From assembly GCA_021845465.1 (NCBI GenBank), contig JAKBRL010000008.1, forward strand, positions 1 to 40,284: a DNA stretch of 40,284 bases, in the 5' to 3' direction. Positions 9,011 to 15,977 of the stretch are shown here, piece by piece. A program made the translations under genes and the position numbers. The DNA is from Microcaldota archaeon. GTDB taxonomy: Archaea > Micrarchaeota > Micrarchaeia > Micrarchaeales > CABMGC01. The stretch's first letter is position 1; each line of letters starts with the position of its first letter. The notes under the pieces are model-generated. The model was not told the DNA's origin, ran no database searches, and worked only from the letters and a program-made list of their open reading frames with translations.

Positions 9011-10048
9011 ATGTATAGAACCTTCCAGACGGTATTGATTCCTGGAGTGATAGTTGCCATAGTGACATATGTAGCGACACAATTCCTTATAACATATCTT
9101 TACAATGCGGGTATAATAGCAGAAGACCGAAACAAAGGGAAGGTCAAGAGAATGGCAAGCAGTGGTGGCCTTGCAGTAGCTGCTGGAGTGATATTCGGAA
9201 TACTCGCATATGTTTTCGGAGGCACTTTTGTATTCATACCTGTAGTAAGCACGTCGGATCTTCTAGCGGTTGCCCTGTCAGTAATGCTTATCGCAATGGT
9301 AGGTTTCCTTGATGACATTAATGTCCAGAGAAAGAGAGTTAAGAGTACAGACATGATGGATATAAGACAGGGGCTTAAGCAATGGCAGAAGCCTGTTCTC
9401 ACATTTGTGGGAGCCCTTCCACTAATGGCAATAAATGCTGGAGTCAGCACGGTAGACATACCGATATTTGGAAATGTCAATTTGGGGCTCTTCTTTCCGA
9501 TAGTGGTGATACCTCTTGCAGTAGTCTTTGTTTCTAACGCAGTCAATCTCCTTGGAGGCTTTGACGGGCTGCAGCCCGGAATGGCATTGGTAGCAGGAAT
9601 AGGCTTCTTGGTCTATTCGATATTTTTTGGAAGTTATATGGGAACCCTTCTATCAACGCTGTTTGTTGCTGCTGTGCTTACTTTCCTTCCATTTAACGCA
9701 GTCAATCCGAAGATAATACCCGGAGATACCTTTACTTATGCCACAGGAGCGATTTTCGTAGCTATAATGGTGATGGGAAATGCCGAAGCAATAGGAATAA
9801 TAATATTTATACCTTGGATAATAGAATTTTTCCTTCATCTTAGAAGAAAGTTCAAGGTTACAGATCTTGGGATAAGGCAGCCAGATGGAAGCATGAAAGC
9901 ACCGTATGGCAGGAAGATATACAGCCTTACACATGTAGTAATGAACCTGAAGAGAGCTACTGAAAGGGATGTGACTATCTATCTATGCACTTTTGAAGCG
10001 GTATTTGTAATCCTTGGCCTTCTTCTTAAGGTATTCGGAGTACTATAG
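9011..10048 (+). CDS. Polyprenyl-phosphate GlcNAc-1-phosphate transferase (AglH/WecA/MraY superfamily)
   Basis: A 345-residue polytopic membrane enzyme that would transfer a sugar-1-phosphate from a UDP-sugar to dolichyl or undecaprenyl phosphate, the first step of N-glycan or other lipid-linked glycan assembly. About ten hydrophobic helices are visible. Signature motifs are 'GFLDDINV' (D101-D102), 'NAVNLLGGFDGL' (176-187), and 'PGDTFTYATGA' (about 240). Archaea lack murein, so an AglH-type role is likelier than MraY. Its 3' end overlaps the convergent histone gene by 70 bp. Confidence 0.87.
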   Translation: MYRTFQTVLIPGVIVAIVTYVATQFLITYLYNAGIIAEDRNKGKVKRMASSGGLAVAAGVIFGILAYVFGGTFVFIPVVSTSDLLAVALSVMLIAMVGFLDDINVQRKRVKSTDMMDIRQGLKQWQKPVLTFVGALPLMAINAGVSTVDIPIFGNVNLGLFFPIVVIPLAVVFVSNAVNLLGGFDGLQPGMALVAGIGFLVYSIFFGSYMGTLLSTLFVAAVLTFLPFNAVNPKIIPGDTFTYATGAIFVAIMVMGNAEAIGIIIFIPWIIEFFLHLRRKFKVTDLGIRQPDGSMKAPYGRKIYSLTHVVMNLKRATERDVTIYLCTFEAVFVILGLLLKVFGVL

Positions 10049-10302
10049 GTATGATCCTTATAGGGATGATTGCCATAAAGATGTGCCTGTTTCATATTTC
10101 TGGTAAGAAGTATGTCCTCTTTTTTTATTAGTCTTTTACGTCCGGCGTGTGCAGCATAGCGCATCGCCTTTCCTGTTACCTTGTCTGCGAGCTTTGCAAG
10201 CTCCTTTTCAAGGTTTAAGACAGCGTCTTCAGTCACTTTCTCAGCTCCTGCTTCTCTTAGAAATTGTTCAATGTCATACAGACTGAATTCTCTATCGCTC
10301 AT
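9979..10302 (-). CDS. Archaeal histone with a basic C-terminal tail
   Basis: A 107-residue chromatin protein. Residues 6-70 form a complete histone fold: 'LREAGAEKVTEDAV' (alpha 1 and loop 1), a long central helix to 'AHAGRKRLIKKEDI' (loop 2 and alpha 3), closely matching HMf-type histones including the AGRK loop that contacts DNA. Residues 71-107 are an unusual extension rich in Arg, Lys, His and Asn ('TLRRRPRITN'), while typical archaeal histones end near residue 68. The last 70 bp lie antisense within the AglH-like gene. A GAGGTG ribosome-binding site sits 6 nt before the ATG and a TTTAAA box lies near 10349. Confidence 0.88.
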   Translation of the reverse strand: MSDREFSLYDIEQFLREAGAEKVTEDAVLNLEKELAKLADKVTGKAMRYAAHAGRKRLIKKEDILLTRNMKQAHLYGNHPYKDHTYSTPNTLRRRPRITNTASKVHR

Positions 10303-10429
10303 TTTGACACCTCTTAAAAATCCAAAATAGCTTGAGAAGTTAAGCTTTAAAAAGGTTGATTAATTCCAACGGATAGCGGACGTTTCATATAGCCGCATAT
10401 TCAGAAACTGCGCAGACTTGGGAGTAGTT

Positions 10430-10810
10430 CTGACATCCTCTCCCATCTAAAGAGAGGGAGGTTCCTCTTTCACTTAGCTTCTGTCTCTGTCCGTCTTCAC
10501 ATGTTGCATCGGAGCGGGTTTTGGAACAATTACTAGGAAGGTCACAGAGCATCCTTGCGTTGCTTCTCTGAAGGTATCAGTGCTCTCTTTGCATACGTCC
10601 CTGTCTGTATGCAATCAGGATATATCGTTATACCTGTTTCTTTGGATGGAAACAGGCGCATCCTCAACTACGGATTGCGTGCCGTGGTGCGTCTCATTTG
10701 GGCATGTCGCACTTGATACGGTATAGTCCTTTTCAGGACGTATTCCAGACATACGAGAGACCAGCAACATTATTTCACCGGCAATACATTTGTAATGCTA
10801 TACCGAAAAT
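10430..10810 (-). ncRNA. Hairpin-rich IS200/IS605 (TnpB) right-end / omega-RNA-like relic
   Basis: The 572 bp between the histone and prf1 genes lack a convincing gene. On the minus strand the 3' boundary (about 10470 to 10430) has the form GGAACCTCC...TTTAG...GGGAGAGGATGTCA, the terminal hairpin that ends many tnpB/IS605 elements and their omega RNAs. Upstream of it lie several short perfect hairpins: 10591-10612 extended to 8 bp (TTGCATAC/GTATGCAA), 10633-10656 (8 bp, CCTGTTTC/GAAACAGG), 10687-10712 (5 bp), 10726-10739 (5 bp with a GAAA tetraloop on the minus strand), 10739-10755 (5 bp), the latter two inside an 8-bp closing stem 10719-10726/10798-10805. No intact tnpB is present. Either a decayed insertion or a retained structured RNA. 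Confidence 0.45.
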
Positions 10811-10874
10811 TATAAGAATATTACCAACAGGCAGAGAGGATGCAGGACTTATTGGTATTGGGAGTACAATTTGT

Positions 10875-12065
10875 TCATTTGTAGCGCAGCAGTGCACCTA
10901 CTCCCTTGAAGCCCATCAGGAATTCCCTTCCGAGTGAACTTCCGCTTGATACGAAAAATACTGGAACATTTGCATTTTCAGCCATATCTATAAGCTCTTC
11001 TGCTGCATCCTCTGTCTTTTCTACAGTGAGATTAGCCCCGCAGTCATGCTTAGCAAGCCTCTCGTCGCCGTACTCCATCCGCTCAAATGTTAGGTTGTCT
11101 TTCGGGCATCTGTAGGTTATTCTGTGAAGCTGTATCTCGTCGCTTATCATTAACGTCTCAACCTGTTTGTTTTCTAGCGCTTTTTTGGTTTCATCGTAGC
11201 CTGCGGCTGCAAGGCCGTTTCTTACCCGTTCAGACAGAAATCTTTCCAGTATTTTCCGTTCTTTTGCGGCTTCCTCCTCTTTCAGAAGAGTAGACGCCTT
11301 CTCGACTACTTCGTGGAGGCCGAATTCGTCAGTATAGCCCACGTCGAAAGTCCCCAGTATCTTTATCTGGTAGTTCAGCGAGTGTGCTTTCAGGAAGCCT
11401 TCCTTTGCTGGGCCTGGTCCTCCTACAAGCAGGCCCTTTATCTTGAAATTATTCTGTACATATACATCATTTATGCTCTCGCTTACCCTCTTTACGTAAT
11501 CATGTATGCTCTCTTCTATTGCACGCTCATACCGCTGGGCAGATTGCCCTCCTTTCCTGACCTTTGCATGTGCTGTTGAATTAAGCCTTCTTACTACTTG
11601 TATATGCGATCCCTTGAGAAGCCCTATTGTAGCTTCCCTTCCGTCCATCGTAAGTATGCAGTAGCTCTCTTGGTTGCTCAATATCATCTCCAGAGGTTCA
11701 AGCATGAATGTTGAATCGCAACGGTAGATATTGACACCCAGGGGTGTTGGCGGCTCTATCGAGAATATTTCTATCGAGGTTTTGCTTGTATTGTCTGAGA
11801 TGTTTCCAGCAAAGATAGCAATGCCATTCTTCGGAGTCTGCTTGTATAGCCTTAGATACTGTATTATCTTGTCTATTGCGCCCAAGACATTTGATCTTGT
11901 GCTCTTTGATTTTATGTTGGATGACTGGCTGTATTCCTCCCTGAGCTTGGAGATTTCCTCGTTGATCTGGAAACCTGCAGGCACATATACGCTTATCAGC
12001 TCTGTGCCTGAGCCTCTTATGGATTTGAGCCTCTTAAGCTCTTTCATTATGCTATAATCGTTCAT
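10875..12065 (-). CDS. prf1: Peptide chain release factor aRF1
   Basis: A 396-residue translation termination factor that reads all three stop codons and triggers peptidyl-tRNA hydrolysis. The N-domain has the NIKS stop-codon-recognition motif at 50-53, the middle domain has GGQ at 172-174 ('KGGQSAQRYERA'), and the C-domain that contacts aRF3/ABCE1 ends in 'SLGREFLMGFKGVGALLRY'. Length is normal for archaea. Its ATG follows the serS stop codon with no spacer, so the two are almost certainly co-transcribed and translationally coupled. Confidence 0.97.
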   Translation of the reverse strand: MNDYSIMKELKRLKSIRGSGTELISVYVPAGFQINEEISKLREEYSQSSNIKSKSTRSNVLGAIDKIIQYLRLYKQTPKNGIAIFAGNISDNTSKTSIEIFSIEPPTPLGVNIYRCDSTFMLEPLEMILSNQESYCILTMDGREATIGLLKGSHIQVVRRLNSTAHAKVRKGGQSAQRYERAIEESIHDYVKRVSESINDVYVQNNFKIKGLLVGGPGPAKEGFLKAHSLNYQIKILGTFDVGYTDEFGLHEVVEKASTLLKEEEAAKERKILERFLSERVRNGLAAAGYDETKKALENKQVETLMISDEIQLHRITYRCPKDNLTFERMEYGDERLAKHDCGANLTVEKTEDAAEELIDMAENANVPVFFVSSGSSLGREFLMGFKGVGALLRYK

Positions 12066-13373
12066 CTAACCTATCTCACTCTTGCCGTTCATGTATGGGA
12101 TCAATACCTTTGGAATGTCTATCTTGCCTGTCTCGCTGTTATAATAATTTTCAACTATAGCTACAAGGGCCCGTGTAGTGCTTCCCATGGCGGTTGAATT
12201 TAATGTATGTGCATATTTTCTTGTGGTGCCTTCGTCATAGCGTATGTCTAGCCTGAGGCTCTGCCAGTCTGTACAGTTTGAGCATGAGACCAGCTCGCGG
12301 TATTTGCCCTGGCCGGGCATGTATCCTTCTATGTCGTATTTTTTTGACGCTACAGTTCCTATGTCCCCTGTACAGATGTTCACTACGCGATATGGTATGC
12401 CTAGCTTCACTGCAAGCTCTTCCGAATTTGAAAGAAGCTCGTCGAAGAATTTAGGTGAGTCTTCCTGTTTTGATACTATGAATTGCTCTACCTTGTAGAA
12501 TTGGTGCACCCTGAAGATTCCTTTTGTGTCTTTTCCGTGTGAACCTGCTTCCCTCCTGAAGCATGGACTTATTCCGACAAATTTCTTTGGGAGTTCCTTA
12601 TTAGAGAATATTTTACCTGCATTCAAGGCTGCTATTGCATGTTCTGATGTGGCAATCAGGAATAGGTCATTATCGGTATGCTCCAATTCCTTTTCAGATT
12701 CTGCTTCACTGCTTTCTCCTACAGAATAGAGAGCCTCTTTGAAATCGCCTGTAGCTGTTGCTCCGCGGTAGTACTCTCCCTTGAGCATCAAAGGAGGAGC
12801 TATCAGAGTATAGCCCTTCTTTACAAGCTCGTCTATCTGGAAGCGCATTAATGCCTGTTCGAGGAGAGCCAGATCCCCTTTGAGATAATAGAATCTTGCC
12901 CCTGAGACCTTTGCTGCCTGCTCCAGATCAAGAAGGCCTAATCCCTCAAGTATCTCGTCGTGGCTTTTCATCTCGCGCTTTTCAGCCTTGCCGTATCTTC
13001 TTATTTCAACATTCTCGCTGTCATCTTTTCCTATAGGTACTGTAATGTCAATACTGTTAGGAAGATTCCAGAGAAGCTCGTTTAGCCGGGTTTCTGTCTC
13101 AGCGCCTTTTTTTTCCAATGACTCTATTTTTTCCTTTATCTCTGCTAGATTATTTATCTTGTCTTCGCTAATTTCTGCGCCTTCCTTCTTTAGTTTGGAA
13201 ATCTCTTCGCTGCCGGTGTTTCTCTTTGACCTTAATTCCTGTATCTCTGTCTGCATCTTTCGGTGTTCCTCATCAAGCTTGAGAAGCTCATTCAGGGGAT
13301 AGTTGCCTCCACGCCGCTCCATCGAAGATTTTATCCTTTCCAGATTATCTCTTACATATTTTGTCGTAAGCAC
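12066..13373 (-). CDS. serS: Seryl-tRNA synthetase (standard class II type)
   Basis: A 435-residue synthetase charging tRNA-Ser. The N-terminal helical arm is a long coiled coil (about residues 25-100) that binds the tRNA-Ser long variable arm. The class II core has motif 2 'CFRREAGSHGKDTKGIFRVH' and motif 3 'GSTTRALVAIVENY'. It is the common bacterial/archaeal form, not the methanogen form. I start it at the GTG at 13373, giving 'MLTTKYVRDN', the usual SerRS beginning. An upstream in-frame TTG at 13418 would add a hydrophobic 15-residue leader and lies inside the probable TATA box, so it is rejected. Forms an operon with prf1. Confidence 0.95.
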   Translation of the reverse strand: MLTTKYVRDNLERIKSSMERRGGNYPLNELLKLDEEHRKMQTEIQELRSKRNTGSEEISKLKKEGAEISEDKINNLAEIKEKIESLEKKGAETETRLNELLWNLPNSIDITVPIGKDDSENVEIRRYGKAEKREMKSHDEILEGLGLLDLEQAAKVSGARFYYLKGDLALLEQALMRFQIDELVKKGYTLIAPPLMLKGEYYRGATATGDFKEALYSVGESSEAESEKELEHTDNDLFLIATSEHAIAALNAGKIFSNKELPKKFVGISPCFRREAGSHGKDTKGIFRVHQFYKVEQFIVSKQEDSPKFFDELLSNSEELAVKLGIPYRVVNICTGDIGTVASKKYDIEGYMPGQGKYRELVSCSNCTDWQSLRLDIRYDEGTTRKYAHTLNSTAMGSTTRALVAIVENYYNSETGKIDIPKVLIPYMNGKSEIG

Positions 13374-13415
13374 GTTAACATCTTTTTTATTTACGATAAT
13401 AATTATTAAGACAAA

Positions 13416-13425
13416 CAATATAATA
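13416..13425 (-). promoter_or_regulatory. TATA box for serS-prf1
   Basis: On the minus strand this reads TATTATATTG, about 47 bp before the GTG start of serS. It predicts initiation near 13394 and a leader of about 20 nt, and argues against translation starting at the TTG at 13418. Confidence 0.5.
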
Positions 13426-13450
13426 CCTGCTGAGAGAAATAATAAATCAT

Positions 13451-13539
13451 GCAGGGGTTGCAGAGCCTGGCCAAATGTGACGGGTTTAGGGCCCGTTTCC
13501 TTTGTGGATTCGTGAGTTCGAATCTCACCCCCTGCACCA
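13451..13539 (+). tRNA. tRNA-Leu (anticodon UAG), CCA encoded
   Basis: An 89-nt cloverleaf: acceptor stem GCAGGGG/CCCCTGC (13451-13457 with 13529-13535), anticodon stem ACGGG/CCCGT around loop TTTAGGG (anticodon TAG), a long class II variable arm after the anticodon stem as expected for Leu, and T arm GTGAG-TTCGAAT-CTCAC (13512-13528). Discriminator A is followed by an encoded CCA. No intron is apparent. The 3' part is duplicated at 15074-15096, marking it as the attachment site of the following cassette. Confidence 0.93.
13514..13536 (+). repeat. attL-like direct repeat (3' end of tRNA-Leu)
   Basis: Twenty-three bases of the T arm, acceptor stem and discriminator base recur at 15074-15096 with a single mismatch (G to A in the T loop). 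This is the usual geometry of an element integrated in the 3' end of a tRNA gene. Confidence 0.75.
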
Positions 13540-13573
13540 TCTAAAACCTCTCTGTATCTGGATAAGCAAAAGC

Positions 13574-13581
13574 TTTAAATA
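13574..13581 (+). promoter_or_regulatory. TATA box for the AbiE operon
   Basis: TTTAAATA centred about 27 bp before the GTG at 13605. It predicts a leaderless transcript starting at that GTG and supports the non-ATG start. Confidence 0.55.
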
Positions 13582-13604
13582 AACATATTGTTTATTATTG
13601 ATAT

Positions 13605-14225
13605 GTGGATAGTTTAACTGAAAGGCTCAGGCACATAGTTGAAAGTTCACCAGACGGCATCGCTGGATTGGAGACTCTGGAGAGCCTGCGGCTCTGCGAT
13701 AACTCTACCCTGAAAACCACACTGAGCAGGTTGAGTAAGTCAGGTAAGGTCATCCGCCTAAAACGTGGCGTATATTCATCAAATCCGATAAGAGACGCAT
13801 TCGCAGCTGCGCAGTATACCTACAATGGGTACCTTGGATTTTCAAGCGCATTGTATGTGCACAAGCTAATCACTGAGCTTCCGTTCCTTGTAACGGTAGT
13901 GACAACACACAGATCGGCATCGATGGCAATCGGAGCCTATGAATTCAGAGCTGTTGCTATGAAAGAGAAAGCCATCGGGTTCGAAAATGTCGGAAATTTA
14001 ACGGTTTCCACCAGAGCAAAGACCTTATTTGACTGCCTTTATCTAGAGAGATATTCAATCGGGAGAGATAAGCTTATTGATGCTTATAGAGCTGCAAAAT
14101 TAAGCGTAGAAGAGCTGAAAGAATTTGATTCATATGTAAACCGCTTTGTCTCAAAAAGGACGCGCAGCAAATTTGACAGGGTTAAAAAAGTGATAACAGG
14201 CAGGGATCGACTAACATGGAATTAG
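13605..14225 (+). CDS. abiEi: AbiEi-family type IV antitoxin
   Basis: A 206-residue protein with an N-terminal winged-helix domain (residues 1-60, ending 'GKVIRLKRGVYSSNP') and a C-terminal domain of the AbiEi type ('YLGFSSALYVHKLI', 'VSTRAKTLFDCLY'). Family members repress their own promoter and neutralise the AbiEii nucleotidyltransferase without forming a stable complex. It starts at GTG, directly downstream of a TATA box, and its end overlaps the toxin start by 10 nt, so the two are coupled. Situated in the island between tRNA-Leu and the repeated tRNA end. Confidence 0.85.
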   Translation: MDSLTERLRHIVESSPDGIAGLETLESLRLCDNSTLKTTLSRLSKSGKVIRLKRGVYSSNPIRDAFAAAQYTYNGYLGFSSALYVHKLITELPFLVTVVTTHRSASMAIGAYEFRAVAMKEKAIGFENVGNLTVSTRAKTLFDCLYLERYSIGRDKLIDAYRAAKLSVEELKEFDSYVNRFVSKRTRSKFDRVKKVITGRDRLTWN

Positions 14226-15019
14226 ATTTGGAAATATGCAGGACAATTGCAATTCGTTATGGGCTCCCGCTTCAATTCGTATTCAAAGAATTTCATCTTG
14301 TAGAGGTTATATCCCAAATAGCCGCACTTGCTGCCCAAAAACCAGACTCATTGGTGTTCAAGGGCGGGACTGCGCTGAACAAAGCGTATCTGCAGAAAAC
14401 CCAGAGGTTTTCAGAAGATGCTGATTTTGACTTGGTGACAAAGAATGCAAGTGAAGAACTCTCCAGATTTTCGAAAAGCCTGGCAAGCAGCCTTAAAGGA
14501 TACAGGATTACGGATTTCCGCAGAGTACGCACCACGATGCAGTTTTACTGCATGTACGAAACTCCGCTGGGCGCCAATGATCACGTTAGAATCGATATAG
14601 CTCCAAAAAAACTTCTCACATCCAGACCAGTGGAGACCAATCAGATAGTCTCGGAATTCACACATTCTTCTATAAGTGGCATAAAGATGTACTCCATAGA
14701 GGATTTGACTGCACGTAAGATGAACGCACTAGCAACACGCACAGAAGGCAAAGATGTATATGACGTCCACATGGCGTTTCCAATGTGCTCTGGGAATGTG
14801 CTCAAGACTGCGATAGGATTAATGCTGGAATCGGAAGGCAGTTCAGAAACAGTGGATTCGTTCATGCGGAGGATGGTCATTCGTCTGAAAAAGAGCGACC
14901 CGAAGAAGATGCGCAATCTCACGAATCCATTTATCCCGGCGGCACATAGGCCAAAAAGCTGGGAGGAACTGAAAAACGACCTGCTGGCAAAGCTCGAAGA
15001 TTTTGAAAATAGCATCTAG
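14216..15019 (+). CDS. abiEii: AbiEii-family nucleotidyltransferase toxin
   Basis: A 267-residue DNA polymerase beta-like nucleotidyltransferase. The N-terminal core has 'FKGGTALNKAY' (about 44-54), the G-[GS] motif, followed by 'RFSEDADFDLV' (63-73) with the two metal-binding aspartates. A third acidic residue is expected in the 'HVRIDIAP' strand (about 122-129). Related toxins modify tRNA 3' ends or bind GTP and cause abortive infection or growth arrest. Its position beside a tRNA gene is due to integration and does not itself show which tRNA, if any, is targeted. Confidence 0.88.
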   Translation: MELDLEICRTIAIRYGLPLQFVFKEFHLVEVISQIAALAAQKPDSLVFKGGTALNKAYLQKTQRFSEDADFDLVTKNASEELSRFSKSLASSLKGYRITDFRRVRTTMQFYCMYETPLGANDHVRIDIAPKKLLTSRPVETNQIVSEFTHSSISGIKMYSIEDLTARKMNALATRTEGKDVYDVHMAFPMCSGNVLKTAIGLMLESEGSSETVDSFMRRMVIRLKKSDPKKMRNLTNPFIPAAHRPKSWEELKNDLLAKLEDFENSI

Positions 15020-15073
15020 CTTAAACGAACGTTGGCGACAACTGAACCGACCACACATTCGTTAGGGCTGCAG

Positions 15074-15096
15074 GAGTTCAAATCTCACCCCCTGCA
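15074..15096 (+). repeat. attR-like repeat of the tRNA-Leu 3' end
   Basis: Matches tRNA-Leu 13514-13536 at 22 of 23 bases but is not followed by CCA. Upstream of it only a short GTTAGGGC stretch recalls the anticodon region, so this is a tRNA fragment and not a second gene. Together with the tRNA it delimits a cassette of about 1.56 kb. Confidence 0.75.
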
Positions 15097-15115
15097 TTTT
15101 CTCCTTACATTATGA

Positions 15116-15646
15116 TTAATTAGCAGATCTTATTGTAGTTTTTAGAGAGTTAGAAGTTCCTCCTTCGATTGCCGAGGCAATTTCTCTTGATATGCAGATT
15201 AGGAGTCTTTTTATCCCTTCTTCATGGCACTGTGGATGGAACCCGGTATGAAGAGTAACCATGCTTTTACCTAGCATTATGAGGTTTCTTGCCATTTTAT
15301 TAGAGCTATTTATATCGTCATATTTTCCAGTTAGGCTTGTGTATCTTCTTATGAACACACTTTCATTATTGGGATTCAATAATGAATATATCTCATAATG
15401 TACAGGATGTCTGCTAGTAAATGCCTGGTGCCTTTCTATAAGAGATATTGTTGGTTTATGGGCTATAGGTAAGCATGATAGAATATTTACTATTGGAGAA
15501 AAATGAGTATCTTCATACCTCTCCATTGAAAGCGTCTTGTAATGGATTTCGGTTTCTGCTGTTTTTGATATGAGAATCCCGAATGGCGTGCCGATATGCT
15601 CGGAGGGCAATTTAACAGGATTTGGATTAGTTTTTTCCATATACAT
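15116..15646 (-). CDS. Hypothetical protein, orphan
   Basis: I do not recognise this 176-residue protein. It has no predicted signal peptide or membrane helix, is fairly rich in His, Ser and Ile, and contains 'TLHTGFHPQCHEEGIKRLLI' near the C-terminus, with His and Cys residues that could bind metal. It lies 20 nt beyond the repeated tRNA end, alone on its strand, in a region with a frameshifted relic next to it, which points to accessory DNA. The frame is open for a further 22 codons upstream without a standard start, so it could be a truncated remnant. Confidence 0.45.
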   Translation of the reverse strand: MYMEKTNPNPVKLPSEHIGTPFGILISKTAETEIHYKTLSMERYEDTHFSPIVNILSCLPIAHKPTISLIERHQAFTSRHPVHYEIYSLLNPNNESVFIRRYTSLTGKYDDINSSNKMARNLIMLGKSMVTLHTGFHPQCHEEGIKRLLICISREIASAIEGGTSNSLKTTIRSAN

Positions 15647-15777
15647 CGGGTTTTGGATATTAGACCTGGATTGCTCATTGTTTTGCAGATCATACCTTGT
15701 TAGTCCTGCTTGTCAGATAAAAATAGAAGATAAATAGATTTATAATAATATCGTATAGCCATATTGCAGGTAGGAAG

Positions 15778-15969
15778 TTGACAAATAGTCATAAAGCGAA
15801 GATAGGCGTGCTGAATGACGAAATCATAAAATGTCTTAATGACGAAAACATCTCATAATGTTCTTCAGTATGGAATAAAACCAGGTACGTTGAGTTCAAA
15901 TGTCAACTTTCTACATATTGCAGGGAGAATAAAGGCTTGGGAAGATTCAGCAGCTGTGCTGTATGGATG
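15778..15969 (+). pseudogene. Frameshifted small gene relic
   Basis: The first frame reads TTG-initiated 'LTNSHKAKIGVLNDEIIKC' and stops at 15856-15858. A one-base shift near 15850 continues a protein-like reading ('SHNVLQYGIKPGTLSSNVNF', then 'HIAGRIKAWEDSAAVLYG') to a TGA at about 15969. A TTTATAATAATA box at 15739-15750 precedes it at promoter distance. The combined reading resembles a small helical, possibly DNA-binding, protein but no family is certain. The words CATATTGCAGG (15760-15770 and 15914-15924) and GTTGACA/TGTCAAC also recur in this segment. Confidence 0.35.
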
Positions 15970-15977
15970 ATGTTGGA

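Noticed and set aside
10430..10810. RNase P RNA or SRP RNA
   Set aside because: I could not find the conserved RNase P core segments or the SRP helix 8 motif on either strand.
10698..10937. Plus-strand 79-codon frame reading like a TnpB C-terminus ('NAIPKIIRILPTGREDAG')
   Set aside because: It enters the prf1 coding region antisense, has no zinc-ribbon cysteines, and the IS605-type end hairpin points to the minus strand.
13374..13418. TTG start for serS that adds a hydrophobic 15-residue N-terminus
   Set aside because: The TTG falls in the probable TATA box and the extra residues do not match SerRS; the GTG at 13373 does.
15059..15096. Second tRNA-Leu gene
   Set aside because: Only the T arm and 3' acceptor strand are present; no 5' acceptor half or anticodon arm.
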